Below are positions 18,346 to 26,422 of a stretch of DNA of 64,000 nt, piece by piece. The first letter of the stretch is position 1, and each line of letters opens with the position of its first letter. This stretch comes from Betaproteobacteria bacterium. Lineage in GTDB: Bacteria > Pseudomonadota > Gammaproteobacteria > Burkholderiales > Casimicrobiaceae. Where the stretch lies: assembly GCA_027492485.1 (NCBI GenBank), contig JAPUER010000016.1, positions 77,388 to 141,387 on the forward strand. The letters run 5' to 3'. The notes under the pieces are model-generated. The model did no database searches. It saw only the letters and a program-made list of their open reading frames with translations, and had not been told where the DNA came from. The translations under genes were made by a program, and so were the position numbers.

Positions 18346-18371
18346 CCCACGAAACTGGCTATAATCGTGGG
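18346..18371 (+). promoter_or_regulatory. Probable promoter of the yceD-rpmF-plsX-fabHD operon inside an inverted repeat
   Basis: TATAAT stands at 18360-18365 in the gap between maf and yceD. It is enclosed by CCCACGA (18346-18352) and TCGTGGG (18365-18371), a 7-bp inverted repeat. No clear -35 box is seen. The inverted repeat could be an operator over the -10 box, or fold as an RNA hairpin followed by a T-rich stretch, so the role is uncertain. Confidence 0.4.
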
Positions 18372-18391
18372 CTTTCGTCTTTTTAGCTAAG

Positions 18392-18547
18392 AACTTGTCC
18401 GTAAATAAACCGGGGCGGTCAACTGGTCGTTTTCGTCGCACTCTTCGTTGCTTTTTCTCGCCATAGCCCCGCTATGTCTTCGAAAAAGCGCCTCGATTGC
18501 AACAAAACTTCCGGCGTTGACCATCCCCTCTTATTTTCGGACAAGTT
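18392..18547. mobile_element. MITE-like palindromic element with 5-bp target duplication
   Basis: The element begins AACTTGTCCGTAAATAA and ends TTATTTTCGGACAAGTT, terminal inverted repeats differing at one base. CTAAG stands directly on both sides (18387-18391 and 18548-18552) as a probable target-site duplication. The two halves are imperfect inverse copies almost to the centre (CCATAGC...GCTATG), so the transcript could fold into one stem of about 70 bp. It contains no gene and lies between the probable promoter and the start of yceD. Confidence 0.7.
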
Positions 18548-18566
18548 CTAAGTCTCTGACTTCATA

Positions 18567-19055
18567 GTGGTTTTGGCTACTGCGGATAAACATCGCGCCG
18601 CGTCCGACGCGGACTGGAAGTTTCGCCAGAACGCGTCGCAGTTTGCCCGGCAAGGATATGACATTCACGGCGGGCTGCTGGCAGCGCAATTGCCGCGGGC
18701 TGCCGACGGCGACGTCGCCCTGAAGGACATTTCCGGTGCCGTCCGCGGTCTGGACCATGCCGCCGGCGGGCGGCCGGGGTTCGAAGTCTCGGTGACCGGC
18801 GCCGTTGGCCTCTGCTGTCAGTCGTGCGGCGCGGCGTTCGATTTGCCGGTGGATTCGAGATCGACGATCCACGTGGCGCGCGATGCCGCGGAACTGGCGG
18901 GCTGGGAAGACGAAACGTTCGAGAGCATCGAGGCAACGGAGAAGACCTCGGCGCTTGAACTGGTTGAAGACGAATTGCTGCTCTCGATACCTTATGTGCC
19001 GAGATGCCCGCAGTGTGCGGCGGACGAATCGCCGCGCATCCATGAATTCAGTTAG
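18567..19055 (+). CDS. yceD: DUF177 / YceD-family protein
   Basis: The 162-residue protein has the DUF177 layout: an N-terminal beta region, a central [13 protein letters not shown] motif, an acidic middle, [17 protein letters not shown], and a closing Cys pair (RCPQCA). DUF177 proteins are coded upstream of rpmF in most bacteria and are linked to 23S rRNA maturation or accumulation. The start is taken as GTG at 18567, since no ATG precedes the conserved part. No Shine-Dalgarno sequence is seen, and the MITE-like element ends only 19 bp upstream. Insertion may have replaced the original leader. Confidence 0.8.
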   Translation: MVLATADKHRAASDADWKFRQNASQFARQGYDIHGGLLAAQLPRAADGDVALKDISGAVRGLDHAAGGRPGFEVSVTGAVGLCCQSCGAAFDLPVDSRSTIHVARDAAELAGWEDETFESIEATEKTSALELVEDELLLSIPYVPRCPQCAADESPRIHEFS

Positions 19056-19087
19056 TACAGTTACCGAAGACAAATCAGGAGCCCATC

Positions 19088-19270
19088 ATGGCCGTTCAAC
19101 AAAACAAGAAATCCCCCTCCAAGCGCGGCATGCATCGCGCCCACGACTTCCTCGCCGCGCCGCATCTGGCCGTTGAGCCGGTGACTGGCGAGGTACATCG
19201 CCGCCACCACATCAGCCCGAACGGTTTCTACCGCGGCCAGAAAGTCGTGCAGACCAAAGCCGACGAATAG
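19088..19270 (+). CDS. rpmF: 50S ribosomal protein L32
   Basis: The 60-residue protein begins [20 protein letters not shown], the L32 signature. It carries [20 protein letters not shown] in the middle and has the length of proteobacterial L32. AGGAG lies 6 nt upstream of the ATG. It is 32 bp after yceD and 17 bp before plsX, the conserved yceD-rpmF-plsX order. Confidence 0.97.
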   Translation: MAVQQNKKSPSKRGMHRAHDFLAAPHLAVEPVTGEVHRRHHISPNGFYRGQKVVQTKADE

Positions 19271-19287
19271 TCCCGTTCCCGACGTTG

Positions 19288-20361
19288 ATGGCTACGGCTG
19301 CGCAGCCCCTGCGCATTGCGATTGACGTCGACGGCGGCGATCATGGCGCGGCAGTCACGCTGCCGGCCGCCGCCCAGTTTCTGGCCCGTCGGCCCGACGC
19401 GCACCTGGTGCTGGTCGGGCTCGAATCGTCGCTTGCCGGTGCCGCCAAAGTTATCCCCTCCGCGCTTGCCGGTCGGATTAGTCACGTCGTTGCGACGGAA
19501 GTCGTCGGCATGGACGAGTCCCCGGCGCTTTCGCTCAAGAACAAGAAGAACTCCAGCCTCCGCCTCGCGCTGAATGCTGTGAAGGATGGCCAGGCTGCGG
19601 CCTGCGTCAGCGCCGGCAACACCGGTGCGCTGATGGCGACGGCGCGTTTCGTGCTGAAAACGCTGCCCGGCATCGACCGCCCGGCAATCGCCTCGCTGCT
19701 GCCGACCCACAAGGGCCACGGCAAGGAGGGCGACGGCGGCGTGCTGATGCTTGATCTCGGTGCCAACGTCGATTGCACGGCCGAACACCTGCGCCAGTTC
19801 GCCATCATGGGCGCAGCGCTGTCGTCGGCGCTGACCGACAAGCCGCGGCCGACGGTGGCGCTGCTCAACATCGGCGAAGAAGAGATCAAGGGCAACGACA
19901 TCGTCAAGGAAGCGGCCGAACTGATCCGCGCGACCGATCTCAACTTCATCGGCAATGTCGAGGGCACCGACGTCTTTCGCGGCACTGCCGATGTCGTCGT
20001 CTGCGATGGCTTCGTCGGCAATGTGGCCCTGAAGGCCTCGGAAGGCATCGTCAAGCTGATGGCGCAGATGCTGCGCGAGGAGTTCTCGCGCACGCCGCTG
20101 ACCAAGGCGGTGGCGGCGCTGGCCTACCCGATCCTCAAGCGTTTCAAGTCGCGCGTCGATCCCTCGCAGCACAATGGCGCCACGCTGCTCGGCCTGCGCG
20201 GCATCGTGATCAAGAGCCACGGCGGTACCGATGCCTTCGGCTTCAGCAATGCCATCGAGCGTGCTTACGAGGAAATCCGCCACGATCTGATCGCCGAGCT
20301 GACCGAACGGGTGGCGGCGATGAACGTGGCGGCGCCAGCGTCCGCGGTTAGCGCCAGTTAG
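19288..20361 (+). CDS. plsX: Phosphate acyltransferase PlsX
   Basis: The 357-residue protein forms acyl-phosphate from acyl-ACP and phosphate for phospholipid synthesis. It opens with IAIDVDGGDHGA, where most PlsX proteins have AxDxMGGD; the Met of that motif is Val-Asp here. CVSAGNTGALMATARFVL, GGVLMLDLGANVD and VCDGFVGNVALK are all present. ATG at 19288 is chosen over the TTG directly before it. It lies within the rpmF-plsX-fabH-fabD operon. Confidence 0.95.
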   Translation: MATAAQPLRIAIDVDGGDHGAAVTLPAAAQFLARRPDAHLVLVGLESSLAGAAKVIPSALAGRISHVVATEVVGMDESPALSLKNKKNSSLRLALNAVKDGQAAACVSAGNTGALMATARFVLKTLPGIDRPAIASLLPTHKGHGKEGDGGVLMLDLGANVDCTAEHLRQFAIMGAALSSALTDKPRPTVALLNIGEEEIKGNDIVKEAAELIRATDLNFIGNVEGTDVFRGTADVVVCDGFVGNVALKASEGIVKLMAQMLREEFSRTPLTKAVAALAYPILKRFKSRVDPSQHNGATLLGLRGIVIKSHGGTDAFGFSNAIERAYEEIRHDLIAELTERVAAMNVAAPASAVSAS

Positions 20362-20494
20362 CGGGCGATGCATCCCTGTTGCCGTGCGTTTCCGCATTGG
20401 CGACATTGCTGATTAAATTTGTTGCAGTGCGGTCGCGTCTTGCGGTTATTTCCGGCGTCGGCCATCGCCCTTCACTCAGCCCAGGCCCAGCCCC

Positions 20495-21451
20495 GTGTTC
20501 AGCAAAATTGTCGCCACCGGCAGCTATCTGCCGGAAAAAATTCTGACCAACGATGACCTTGCCCGCTTCGTCGACACCTCGGATGAGTGGATTCGGACGC
20601 GCTCCGGCATCCAGTCGCGGCGCATTGCCGCCGAGCACGAAGAAACCAGCGACCTTGCCGTCAACGCCGCGCGGCGCGCGCTGGACGCGGCGGGGCTGAC
20701 GTCTGCCGACATCGATCTGATCGTGGTGGCGACCACCACGCCCGACATGATCTTCCCAAGCACGGCCTGCATCGTGCAGGACAAGCTCGGTGCGAAGAAC
20801 GCCGCCGCGTTCGACATTCAGGCGGTGTGCTCCGGCTTCGTCTATGCCCTCTCGATCGTCGACAAGATGGTCGCCAGCGGCCAGCACAAAAACGCGCTGG
20901 TGATCGGCGCCGAAATCTACTCGCGCATCCTGAACTGGAAGGATCGCGCCACCTGCGTGCTGTTTGGCGATGGCGCCGGGGCCGTGGTGCTCACGGCGTC
21001 GCAGGCGCCCGGTATTTTGGCGACCAAATTGCACGCCGACGGCTCGCGCCGCGCGATCCTGAACGTGCCCGGCCACGTGCGCGGCGGCCAGATCTGGGGC
21101 GATCCCTACGTGCACATGGACGGTCCGGCGGTGTTCAAGATGGCGGTGCAGGTGATGGCCGACGTCTGCAACGAAACGCTGGCCGCTGCCAACATGACCG
21201 CCGCCGACATCGACTGGCTGGTGCCGCACCAGGCCAATGTGCGCATCATCGACGCCACCGGCAGGCGCCTGGGCATCGCGGCCGAAAAGACCATCGTCAC
21301 CGTGCAGGGGCAGGGCAACACCTCGGCGGCGTCGATCCCGCTGGCGCTCGACACTGCCGTGCGCGACGGTCGCATCAAACCCGGACAGGTGGTGCAGACG
21401 GTCGGCGTCGGCGGTGGCTTCACGTGGGGCAGCGCACTGATCCGCTGGTAG
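20495..21451 (+). CDS. fabH: 3-oxoacyl-ACP synthase III (KAS III)
   Basis: The 318-residue enzyme starts fatty acid synthesis by condensing acetyl-CoA with malonyl-ACP. The catalytic Cys112 is in [15 protein letters not shown], the His in [11 protein letters not shown] and the Asn in [14 protein letters not shown]. The start is GTG at 20495, giving the usual N-terminus [16 protein letters not shown]. The 133-bp gap after plsX holds no gene. Confidence 0.95.
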   Translation: MFSKIVATGSYLPEKILTNDDLARFVDTSDEWIRTRSGIQSRRIAAEHEETSDLAVNAARRALDAAGLTSADIDLIVVATTTPDMIFPSTACIVQDKLGAKNAAAFDIQAVCSGFVYALSIVDKMVASGQHKNALVIGAEIYSRILNWKDRATCVLFGDGAGAVVLTASQAPGILATKLHADGSRRAILNVPGHVRGGQIWGDPYVHMDGPAVFKMAVQVMADVCNETLAAANMTAADIDWLVPHQANVRIIDATGRRLGIAAEKTIVTVQGQGNTSAASIPLALDTAVRDGRIKPGQVVQTVGVGGGFTWGSALIRW

Positions 21452-21454
21452 CTT

Positions 21455-21566
21455 TTTGCCAAAATGCCCATTCCAATTGGGCTCGCAGCCAGAAATACCG
21501 AAAAGTCGACTTTAAAGAAAATTGGTCACCAGCCCCGATGCAATGGGGCTTGCAGAGGAAAGTCAT
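21455..21566 (+). repeat. Dispersed SalI-core intergenic element, copy A
   Basis: This copy between fabH and fabD has the left hairpin GCCCATTCCAATTGGGC, the core AAGTCGACTT at 21503-21512 and the right hairpin AGCCCCGATGCAATGGGGCT. Its tail (TGCAGAGGAAAGT) lies at the place of TGnCGAAAAGTT in other copies and serves as the ribosome-binding site of fabD. Confidence 0.7.
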
Positions 21567-21567
21567 T

Positions 21568-22503
21568 ATGAAACTCGCATTCGTTTTTCCCGGTCAGGGC
21601 TCGCAGTCGGTGGCCATGATGGCAGGCTATGCCGGGCTGGCGCAGATCGAGGCAACGATGGCAGCGGCCGATGCTGCGCTCGGCGCGCCGATCACGGCGT
21701 TGATCGCCAACGGTCCGGCCGAGGACCTCAACGTCACCACCAACACCCAGCCGGCGATGCTCGCCGCTGACGTGGCGGTGTGGAACGCCTGGCTTGCGGC
21801 GGGCGGCCCGCGGCCGGCGATGGTGGCCGGTCACAGCCTGGGCGAATACGCCGCGCTGGTGGCGGCCGGCGCGCTCGACTTTGCCGCCGCGATGAAACTG
21901 GTCAAGGCGCGCTCGCAGGCGATGCAGGACGCGGTGCCGGCCGGCATCGGCGGCATGGCGGCAGTGCTTGGCATCGAGCCCGGTCCGCTGGCCGCGGTGT
22001 GCGAGCAGGCGGCGCAGGGCGAAGTCGTCGCCTGCTGCAATCTCAACGCGCCGGGCCAGATCGTGATCGGCGGCCACAAGACGGCCGTCGAGCGTGCCAT
22101 CGTGCTGGCCAAGGAAGCCGGCGCCAAGCGCGCCCTGTTGTTGCCGATGAGCGTGCCGAGCCACTGCGAACTGATGCGCCCGGCGGCGGAAGCGCTTGCC
22201 AGCGCGCTCAATGCCACAGCGTTCGCGGCGCCGCAGATCGCGGTGATCCACAACGCCACGGTCGACGTCGCCGGTGATGCCGCCGCCATTCGCGCGGTGC
22301 TCGCCGATCAATTGTTCCGCCCGGTACGCTGGATCGAGACCGTCGAAAAGATGGCGGCGCAGGGCGTCACCCACATCGTCGAATGCGGCCCCGGCAAAGT
22401 GCTCGCCGGCATGGTCAAGCGCATCGCGCCGGACGTGAAATGCCTGACCCTGGCCGACAAGGCGAGCTTTGAGGCGGCGCTGGCGGAACTGCGCGACTAT
22501 TGA
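21568..22503 (+). CDS. fabD: Malonyl-CoA:ACP transacylase
   Basis: The 311-residue enzyme loads malonyl groups onto ACP. FVFPGQGSQSVAMM at the N-terminus, the nucleophile Ser90 in AGHSLGEYAALVAAG, and the His of VPSHCELM are present. The ATG at 21568 follows AGAGGAA at suitable spacing. This site belongs to a dispersed repeat. In most betaproteobacteria fabG, acpP and fabF follow; here the next genes are on the other strand and unrelated. Confidence 0.96.
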   Translation: MKLAFVFPGQGSQSVAMMAGYAGLAQIEATMAAADAALGAPITALIANGPAEDLNVTTNTQPAMLAADVAVWNAWLAAGGPRPAMVAGHSLGEYAALVAAGALDFAAAMKLVKARSQAMQDAVPAGIGGMAAVLGIEPGPLAAVCEQAAQGEVVACCNLNAPGQIVIGGHKTAVERAIVLAKEAGAKRALLLPMSVPSHCELMRPAAEALASALNATAFAAPQIAVIHNATVDVAGDAAAIRAVLADQLFRPVRWIETVEKMAAQGVTHIVECGPGKVLAGMVKRIAPDVKCLTLADKASFEAALAELRDY

Positions 22504-22529
22504 GCCTTCCCAAATTCGCGACAACCCCC

Positions 22530-22630
22530 CCGTTCGCCCTGAGCGTAGCGTCCTTCGCAGGCTCAGGATGATCGGAGGGGCTGATGCCATAGGGGGAGGT
22601 CAAACCCTTCGTTACGCTCAAGGTGAACGG
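22530..22630. repeat. CCCTGAGC/TCAGGATGATCGG palindromic repeat, copy S1
   Basis: The sequence CGTTCGCCCTGAGCGTAGCG...GCTCAGGATGATCGG and its inverse partner ending CGTTACGCTCAAGGTGAACG lie 27 bp after fabD. The repeat is of the kind scattered through many proteobacterial genomes and could form a hairpin at the operon end. Related copies are at 28687, 28955 and 30430. A short related palindrome is at 43343-43377. Confidence 0.7.
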
Positions 22631-22711
22631 TAGAAGGGTGTCGCGAATTGTGAAAACCTCAATAGGATTTGGCAGCGGCCGCTGCTGCCGTTGCGGGCGG
22701 CGCCGCCGCGA

Positions 22712-23224
22712 TCAGCGCCGGAAGGCGAACCACGCGGCGCCGACGGTAGCCGCCAGCACCACAATCCACGCCGCCAGCCGCTGATCCCACCGATTGTCGA
22801 ACGCAAGTTTCAGCGCCGGCTCGCCGGGCTGGGCGACGAAGCGATTGACGATTTCGGCCCGTTCGCGGTGCCGCTGCCGGCTGTCGGCAGCGCTGTCGAT
22901 GCGGCCGGGTTTGCTGACGGCGGCGGATTCGGCATGAACCAGAAGCCGGAGATGGTGGGTTTCGTCGACATTGCCCTCGCTGTCGCGCACGATCCGGCTG
23001 TCGACCTCGGCGCCGGCCAGACGCGCCACATCGAACGCGTGCAGTTGGGTGCTGCCGCGTCTGCTGATTTCCACCACGCAGCGCGGCGGCGAGCCGGCCC
23101 GCCGGCAGTCGATGTGAAACGATTCGCTGAGCCAGGCGGTGAGCGGGAAAACCGCCGCCGCCGTGGCGGCAGCGACCAGCACGACGATGGCAAGGCGTTT
23201 GATCGTGCGCAGTGTGGCGTTCAT
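22712..23224 (-). CDS. Membrane-anchored hypothetical protein
   Basis: The 170-residue protein has one hydrophobic segment at residues 10-33 (LAIVVLVAAATAAAVFPLTA) and another close to the C-terminus (AAWIVVLAATVGAAWFAF). Between them is a soluble part with two Cys (DCRRAGSPPRC), probably periplasmic. I recognise no family. The start at 23224 overlaps the stop of the upstream gene by 4 nt (ATGA), so the two are coupled. Confidence 0.6.
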   Translation of the reverse strand: MNATLRTIKRLAIVVLVAAATAAAVFPLTAWLSESFHIDCRRAGSPPRCVVEISRRGSTQLHAFDVARLAGAEVDSRIVRDSEGNVDETHHLRLLVHAESAAVSKPGRIDSAADSRQRHRERAEIVNRFVAQPGEPALKLAFDNRWDQRLAAWIVVLAATVGAAWFAFRR

Positions 23225-24072
23225 TGCGGCAGGATGTTGAGTTGATCGTTGAGCCGGGCCAGATTCCCGGGCGGCGCAAACCAGCCCGGCCCGCCGAAAT
23301 TGAAATGCACGCGCTCGACGGCGCCGGGAAACGCGTGTTGCCGCGACCACTGCATCACCGTGGCGGGCGCGATCGGGGTCGCCACCGCAGGCACGCCCTG
23401 CGCGGTGCGCAGTTGATTGACGTCGATGAAGCGCTGCGCCCGCCGGGCGTCGGTGAAGAAGTAAGCGGCGCGGCGAACGCCCCGATTGTCGCGCCGCGTG
23501 AGTGGCTCGCCGGGGCTGGTCGGCGAGGCGATCATGAACCATTCGGCGAGCGCGAAGGTGGCGTGGCAGAGCAGATCGATCGCCGCGTGGTCGCCCGGCT
23601 GCTGATCGGGAAAGGCATCGGCCGCCATCGCGTCGAAGTCGATAAATTCGGCCGCCGTGCGCGGCGCGCGGTCATGGGGGGCGGCGACGAACGGGCGCAA
23701 GCGCACCAGCAGTTCCGGGACGAACGCCACGGCGGGCTCCGGCCCCGTGCAGTTGAACACGATGCCGTCGCCGGGCGCGGCGCTGAGTGTCTTGTGCAAC
23801 GCACGGCCATCGAGCTGTTGGCAGCGCACGACGTCGCGGCTCAAGCCGCATTGCGCAAGATAGCTGTCGCAGGCAGCGATGGAGGTAAACACAGCCGGCA
23901 ACCGCCGCTCGCGACTGTCGGGCGCGTGCAGCAGCTCGCCATCGCGCGTGAACACCCAGTAAGCATCGTGTTCGGCGATGCGGCGCAGCAGCGTTTCCTC
24001 TTCGAATTCCGACGGGCGCCAGCGCAACTGGGCCAGGGTTCGTTCGATGCTGATGTGCGGTACCTCGATCAT
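23221..24072 (-). CDS. Hypothetical protein, weakly SseB-like
   Basis: The 283-residue protein has no signal peptide or membrane span. LLRRIAEHDAYWVFTRDGEL followed by VFTSIAACDSYLAQCG and DGIVFNCTGPEPAVAFVPEL has the order of elements in SseB-type domains (strand, 'FTS' turn, Asn-Pro-like region). The match is too weak for a firm family call. It is translationally coupled to the membrane protein downstream. Confidence 0.55.
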   Translation of the reverse strand: MIEVPHISIERTLAQLRWRPSEFEEETLLRRIAEHDAYWVFTRDGELLHAPDSRERRLPAVFTSIAACDSYLAQCGLSRDVVRCQQLDGRALHKTLSAAPGDGIVFNCTGPEPAVAFVPELLVRLRPFVAAPHDRAPRTAAEFIDFDAMAADAFPDQQPGDHAAIDLLCHATFALAEWFMIASPTSPGEPLTRRDNRGVRRAAYFFTDARRAQRFIDVNQLRTAQGVPAVATPIAPATVMQWSRQHAFPGAVERVHFNFGGPGWFAPPGNLARLNDQLNILPQ

Positions 24073-24124
24073 CGTCGGCTCGGCCTCAGGCGGCGGTTTG
24101 CAGCGCGATTCCGCGCGATGTGGC

Positions 24125-24517
24125 TCAGCCGCGTTTGGTGGTGCCTGTCTTTTTGCCCGATGAGTCGCGGTGGGTGGTGACGCTGCCGCTGGTCGTGGAC
24201 TTGCCCACCATCTTGCCCTGCGCGTTGTAGTGGCGCGTGGTATTGCCGCTGGTCACCGATTTCCCCATCGATTTGCCGCTTGCCGACGTGTGTCGCGTCG
24301 TGTTGCCGCTGGACACCGACTTGCCGAGCGATTTGCCGCTGGTCGAGGTATGGCGTGTTGTGTTGCCGCTGGTTGTCGATTTCGACACCTGCTGGCCGGA
24401 GCTGCTGTAGGTCTTGCTGCTGCTGCTGGCGGCCGTCGCATCCGCGCCGGCGAGTGTGAAGGTGCCGGCGGCAAGCGCTGCGACCACGAACAATTGAGAT
24501 TTGATGGCGAGTGTCAT
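24125..24517 (-). CDS. Small secreted protein with 20-residue tandem repeats
   Basis: The 130-residue protein has a signal peptide (ends near AGADATAA) and then at least three and a half repeats of 20 residues: TSGNTTRHTSTSGKSLGKSV, SSGNTTRHTSASGKSMGKSV, TSGNTTRHYNAQGKMVGKST and a final partial one. Ser, Thr, Gly and Lys dominate and there is no Cys after the signal. GGAGAA stands at good distance from the ATG at 24517. Similar GNTTRxYxxxGK repeats occur in small exported proteobacterial proteins of unknown role; YD-type repeat relatives are possible. Confidence 0.7.
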   Translation of the reverse strand: MTLAIKSQLFVVAALAAGTFTLAGADATAASSSSKTYSSSGQQVSKSTTSGNTTRHTSTSGKSLGKSVSSGNTTRHTSASGKSMGKSVTSGNTTRHYNAQGKMVGKSTTSGSVTTHRDSSGKKTGTTKRG

Positions 24518-24806
24518 GGCTGTTCTCCGCAAATTGGATGATGGTTCGTTCGCGAATCGACGTGCCGATGTGCGATGGCGATGGCGTTCACGCGATGCAG
24601 CGGCATCTGCTCGGCCGGCACGGCGTCGCTGGCCGCCCACACGGGCGCGGTACCGGGCGCCGACAGCGCGCCGCAGAGCAGCAGTCGACAAAGAACCCCT
24701 CGCCCGAAAATGAGCGGAAAAAGGCGAGGGCTGATAACGGGGAATGTCCGGCCCGAGAGCCGCACAGCGGAGGGGAGGCGCAACGGCAGGATCGCTTGCC
24801 GCCCGA

Positions 24807-25214
24807 TCAGGGTTTGTGCTGGCGACGGCCCGTCGCCTGTCCGCTCGCGACGTCGCGGGGCGACTGGATGCCCTGCTTCGGTGCGGCGCCGGATTTGGCA
24901 AAGCTGCCGGTCTGCGTTGCGCCGAAGGAGTAGGACTGGGTCGATTTCGGTCCTGGGCCACTGGTGCGCGCATTGGCGCCCGAGGCCGGCGCCGATTTGA
25001 TGGCGCCGGCGCTGGTTGCGCCGCCCGCCGCGACCGGACCACGAGCGCCGGGACTGCGCACGCTTTTCGAGGCCGCACAGTAGAAATAATTGCCCGCCGC
25101 TTCGTAGCGGCAGACTTCACCGGAGGCACATGCGGGGCTGCAGCCGGCATAGGACGGGGAAGAAACGGTGGCGAGCGCAAGGCCGGCCAGCGCGACAACG
25201 GGAGAAAATTTCAT
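24807..25214 (-). CDS. Small secreted Cys-containing hypothetical protein
   Basis: The 135-residue protein has a signal peptide (cleavage after SSPSYA) followed by a four-Cys module (CSPACASGEVCRYEAAGNYFYC, 22 residues, where the pattern is C-x3-C-x5-C-x9-C). Then comes a long Gly/Ala/Ser-rich low-complexity tail. GGAGCG precedes the ATG. It is followed by the repeat-containing secreted protein on the same strand, 289 bp further on; no gene is supported in that gap. Function unknown. Confidence 0.65.
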   Translation of the reverse strand: MKFSPVVALAGLALATVSSPSYAGCSPACASGEVCRYEAAGNYFYCAASKSVRSPGARGPVAAGGATSAGAIKSAPASGANARTSGPGPKSTQSYSFGATQTGSFAKSGAAPKQGIQSPRDVASGQATGRRQHKP

Positions 25215-25360
25215 GATGCGCTCCGATATTTGCGTGGATCAATCTCCGGCGCGGCAGTGCAAAAAGCCTGTCTGCTTCGAGCCTGTCTGCATCGTGCCTC
25301 ATCCGGGTTTACGCAACCGCATCGTCAGGTCGGACATGGGGCTTTGCGGCCCTCAAAAAA

Positions 25361-25386
25361 GAAAAAGGGCTCGTTGCCGAGCCCTT
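25361..25386 (-). terminator. Intrinsic terminator after the Bug-type receptor gene
   Basis: AAGGGCTCG-TTGC-CGAGCCCTT (25365-25386) is a 9-bp perfect stem. On the minus strand a T-rich run follows at once (complement of gaaaaa and cctcaaaaaa). It lies 29 bp past the stop of the gene at 25415. Confidence 0.85.
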
Positions 25387-25414
25387 CAGGATGCGCGAAT
25401 CGAACCGGTGCCGA

Positions 25415-26383
25415 TCAAAGCTCCAGCGAAATCTTCTTGGCGTCGACCACGCGCTTCCATTTCGCCACTTCGCGCTTGACCTGGTCGCTGAACTGTTCCG
25501 GCGTGTTGCCGATCACGAAGGCGCCGTTTTCTTCGAGCTTCTTGACCGTGTCCGGATCTTTCAGCGCCACCATCGAGGCATCGTAGATCTTCTTCACGAT
25601 GTCTTTCGGCATGCCAGCCGGGCCAACCAGGCCGAACCAGGTGTCGGCTTCATAGTTCTTGAGGCCGAGCTCGGCAAAGGTCGGCACGTTCGGCAACTGC
25701 GGAATGCGTTTCGGGAAGGCCAGACCGATCGGGATGAAGTTGCCGGCCTTGATCTGCGCCAGCGACGACGACAGGTTGTCCCACATGATGGGCACGTTGC
25801 CGGCCAGCACGTCGGTCACCGCCGGGCCGGCGCCCTTGTAGGCAATGTGCTGGGCATCGGTGCCCGTTTCGACCAGGAACAGCTCCATCGCCAGATGGCC
25901 GACGCCGCCCGCGCCCGAGCTGGCGTAACTGAACTTGCCGGGGTTCGCCTTGAGCGCGGCGATGAAGGATTTGTAGTCCTGATGCGGGAAATTCTTGTTG
26001 ACGATGATGATGCCCGGCACCGACGCGAGGTTGGTGATGTGGGTGAACTGCGTCATCGGGTCGAGCTTGTTGTTCTTGTAGGCCACGATGTTGGTGCCCA
26101 TCGTCGACACCGAGCCCATGCCGATGGTGTAGCCGTCCGGCGCCGACTTGGCGATTTCGGCGGCGCCGATCGAGCCGCCGGCACCGGCCTTGTTCTCGAC
26201 GATCACCGGCTGTCCGAGCAGGGGCGTGAGCTTGGCGGCCATGATGCGGCCGACGATGTCGGTGCTACCGCCGGGCGCGAACGGGATGACGAGCCGGATT
26301 GGTTTGCTCGGATAGGCCTGAGCAAAAGTGAGGCTGGCGGCGAGGGCGGCGGCGACTGCCGTGACCGATTTGATGAGACGCAT
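25415..26383 (-). CDS. Tripartite tricarboxylate transporter substrate-binding protein (Bug family)
   Basis: The 322-residue periplasmic receptor has a signal peptide ending in LTFAQA, then YPSKPIRLVIPFAPGGSTDIVGR, here mature strand 1 with the APGGSTD loop typical of Bug proteins. VENKAGAGGSIGA and YKGAGPAVTDVLAGN are further family motifs. These proteins capture carboxylates for TctAB permeases, but none is coded here, so it is one of the many orphan Bugs of betaproteobacteria. Ligand unknown. Confidence 0.92.
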   Translation of the reverse strand: MRLIKSVTAVAAALAASLTFAQAYPSKPIRLVIPFAPGGSTDIVGRIMAAKLTPLLGQPVIVENKAGAGGSIGAAEIAKSAPDGYTIGMGSVSTMGTNIVAYKNNKLDPMTQFTHITNLASVPGIIIVNKNFPHQDYKSFIAALKANPGKFSYASSGAGGVGHLAMELFLVETGTDAQHIAYKGAGPAVTDVLAGNVPIMWDNLSSSLAQIKAGNFIPIGLAFPKRIPQLPNVPTFAELGLKNYEADTWFGLVGPAGMPKDIVKKIYDASMVALKDPDTVKKLEENGAFVIGNTPEQFSDQVKREVAKWKRVVDAKKISLEL

Positions 26384-26422
26384 AACGAAAGTTCCTCCGA
26401 AAAACTGGCCGACAGTGTACGG

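Noticed and set aside
20587..21567. Extension of the fabD frame far upstream through fabH
   Set aside because: FabD homology begins at the ATG at 21568; the upstream part is fabH read in another frame.
24321..24460. Regular 60-bp repeats, considered as a CRISPR array
   Set aside because: There are no unique spacers; the units are contiguous codon repeats of a signal-peptide protein.
24514..24783. Short minus-strand frame of 89 codons between the two small secreted proteins
   Set aside because: It overlaps the start region of the repeat protein, has no motif and no good ribosome-binding site, although a hydrophobic stretch is present.
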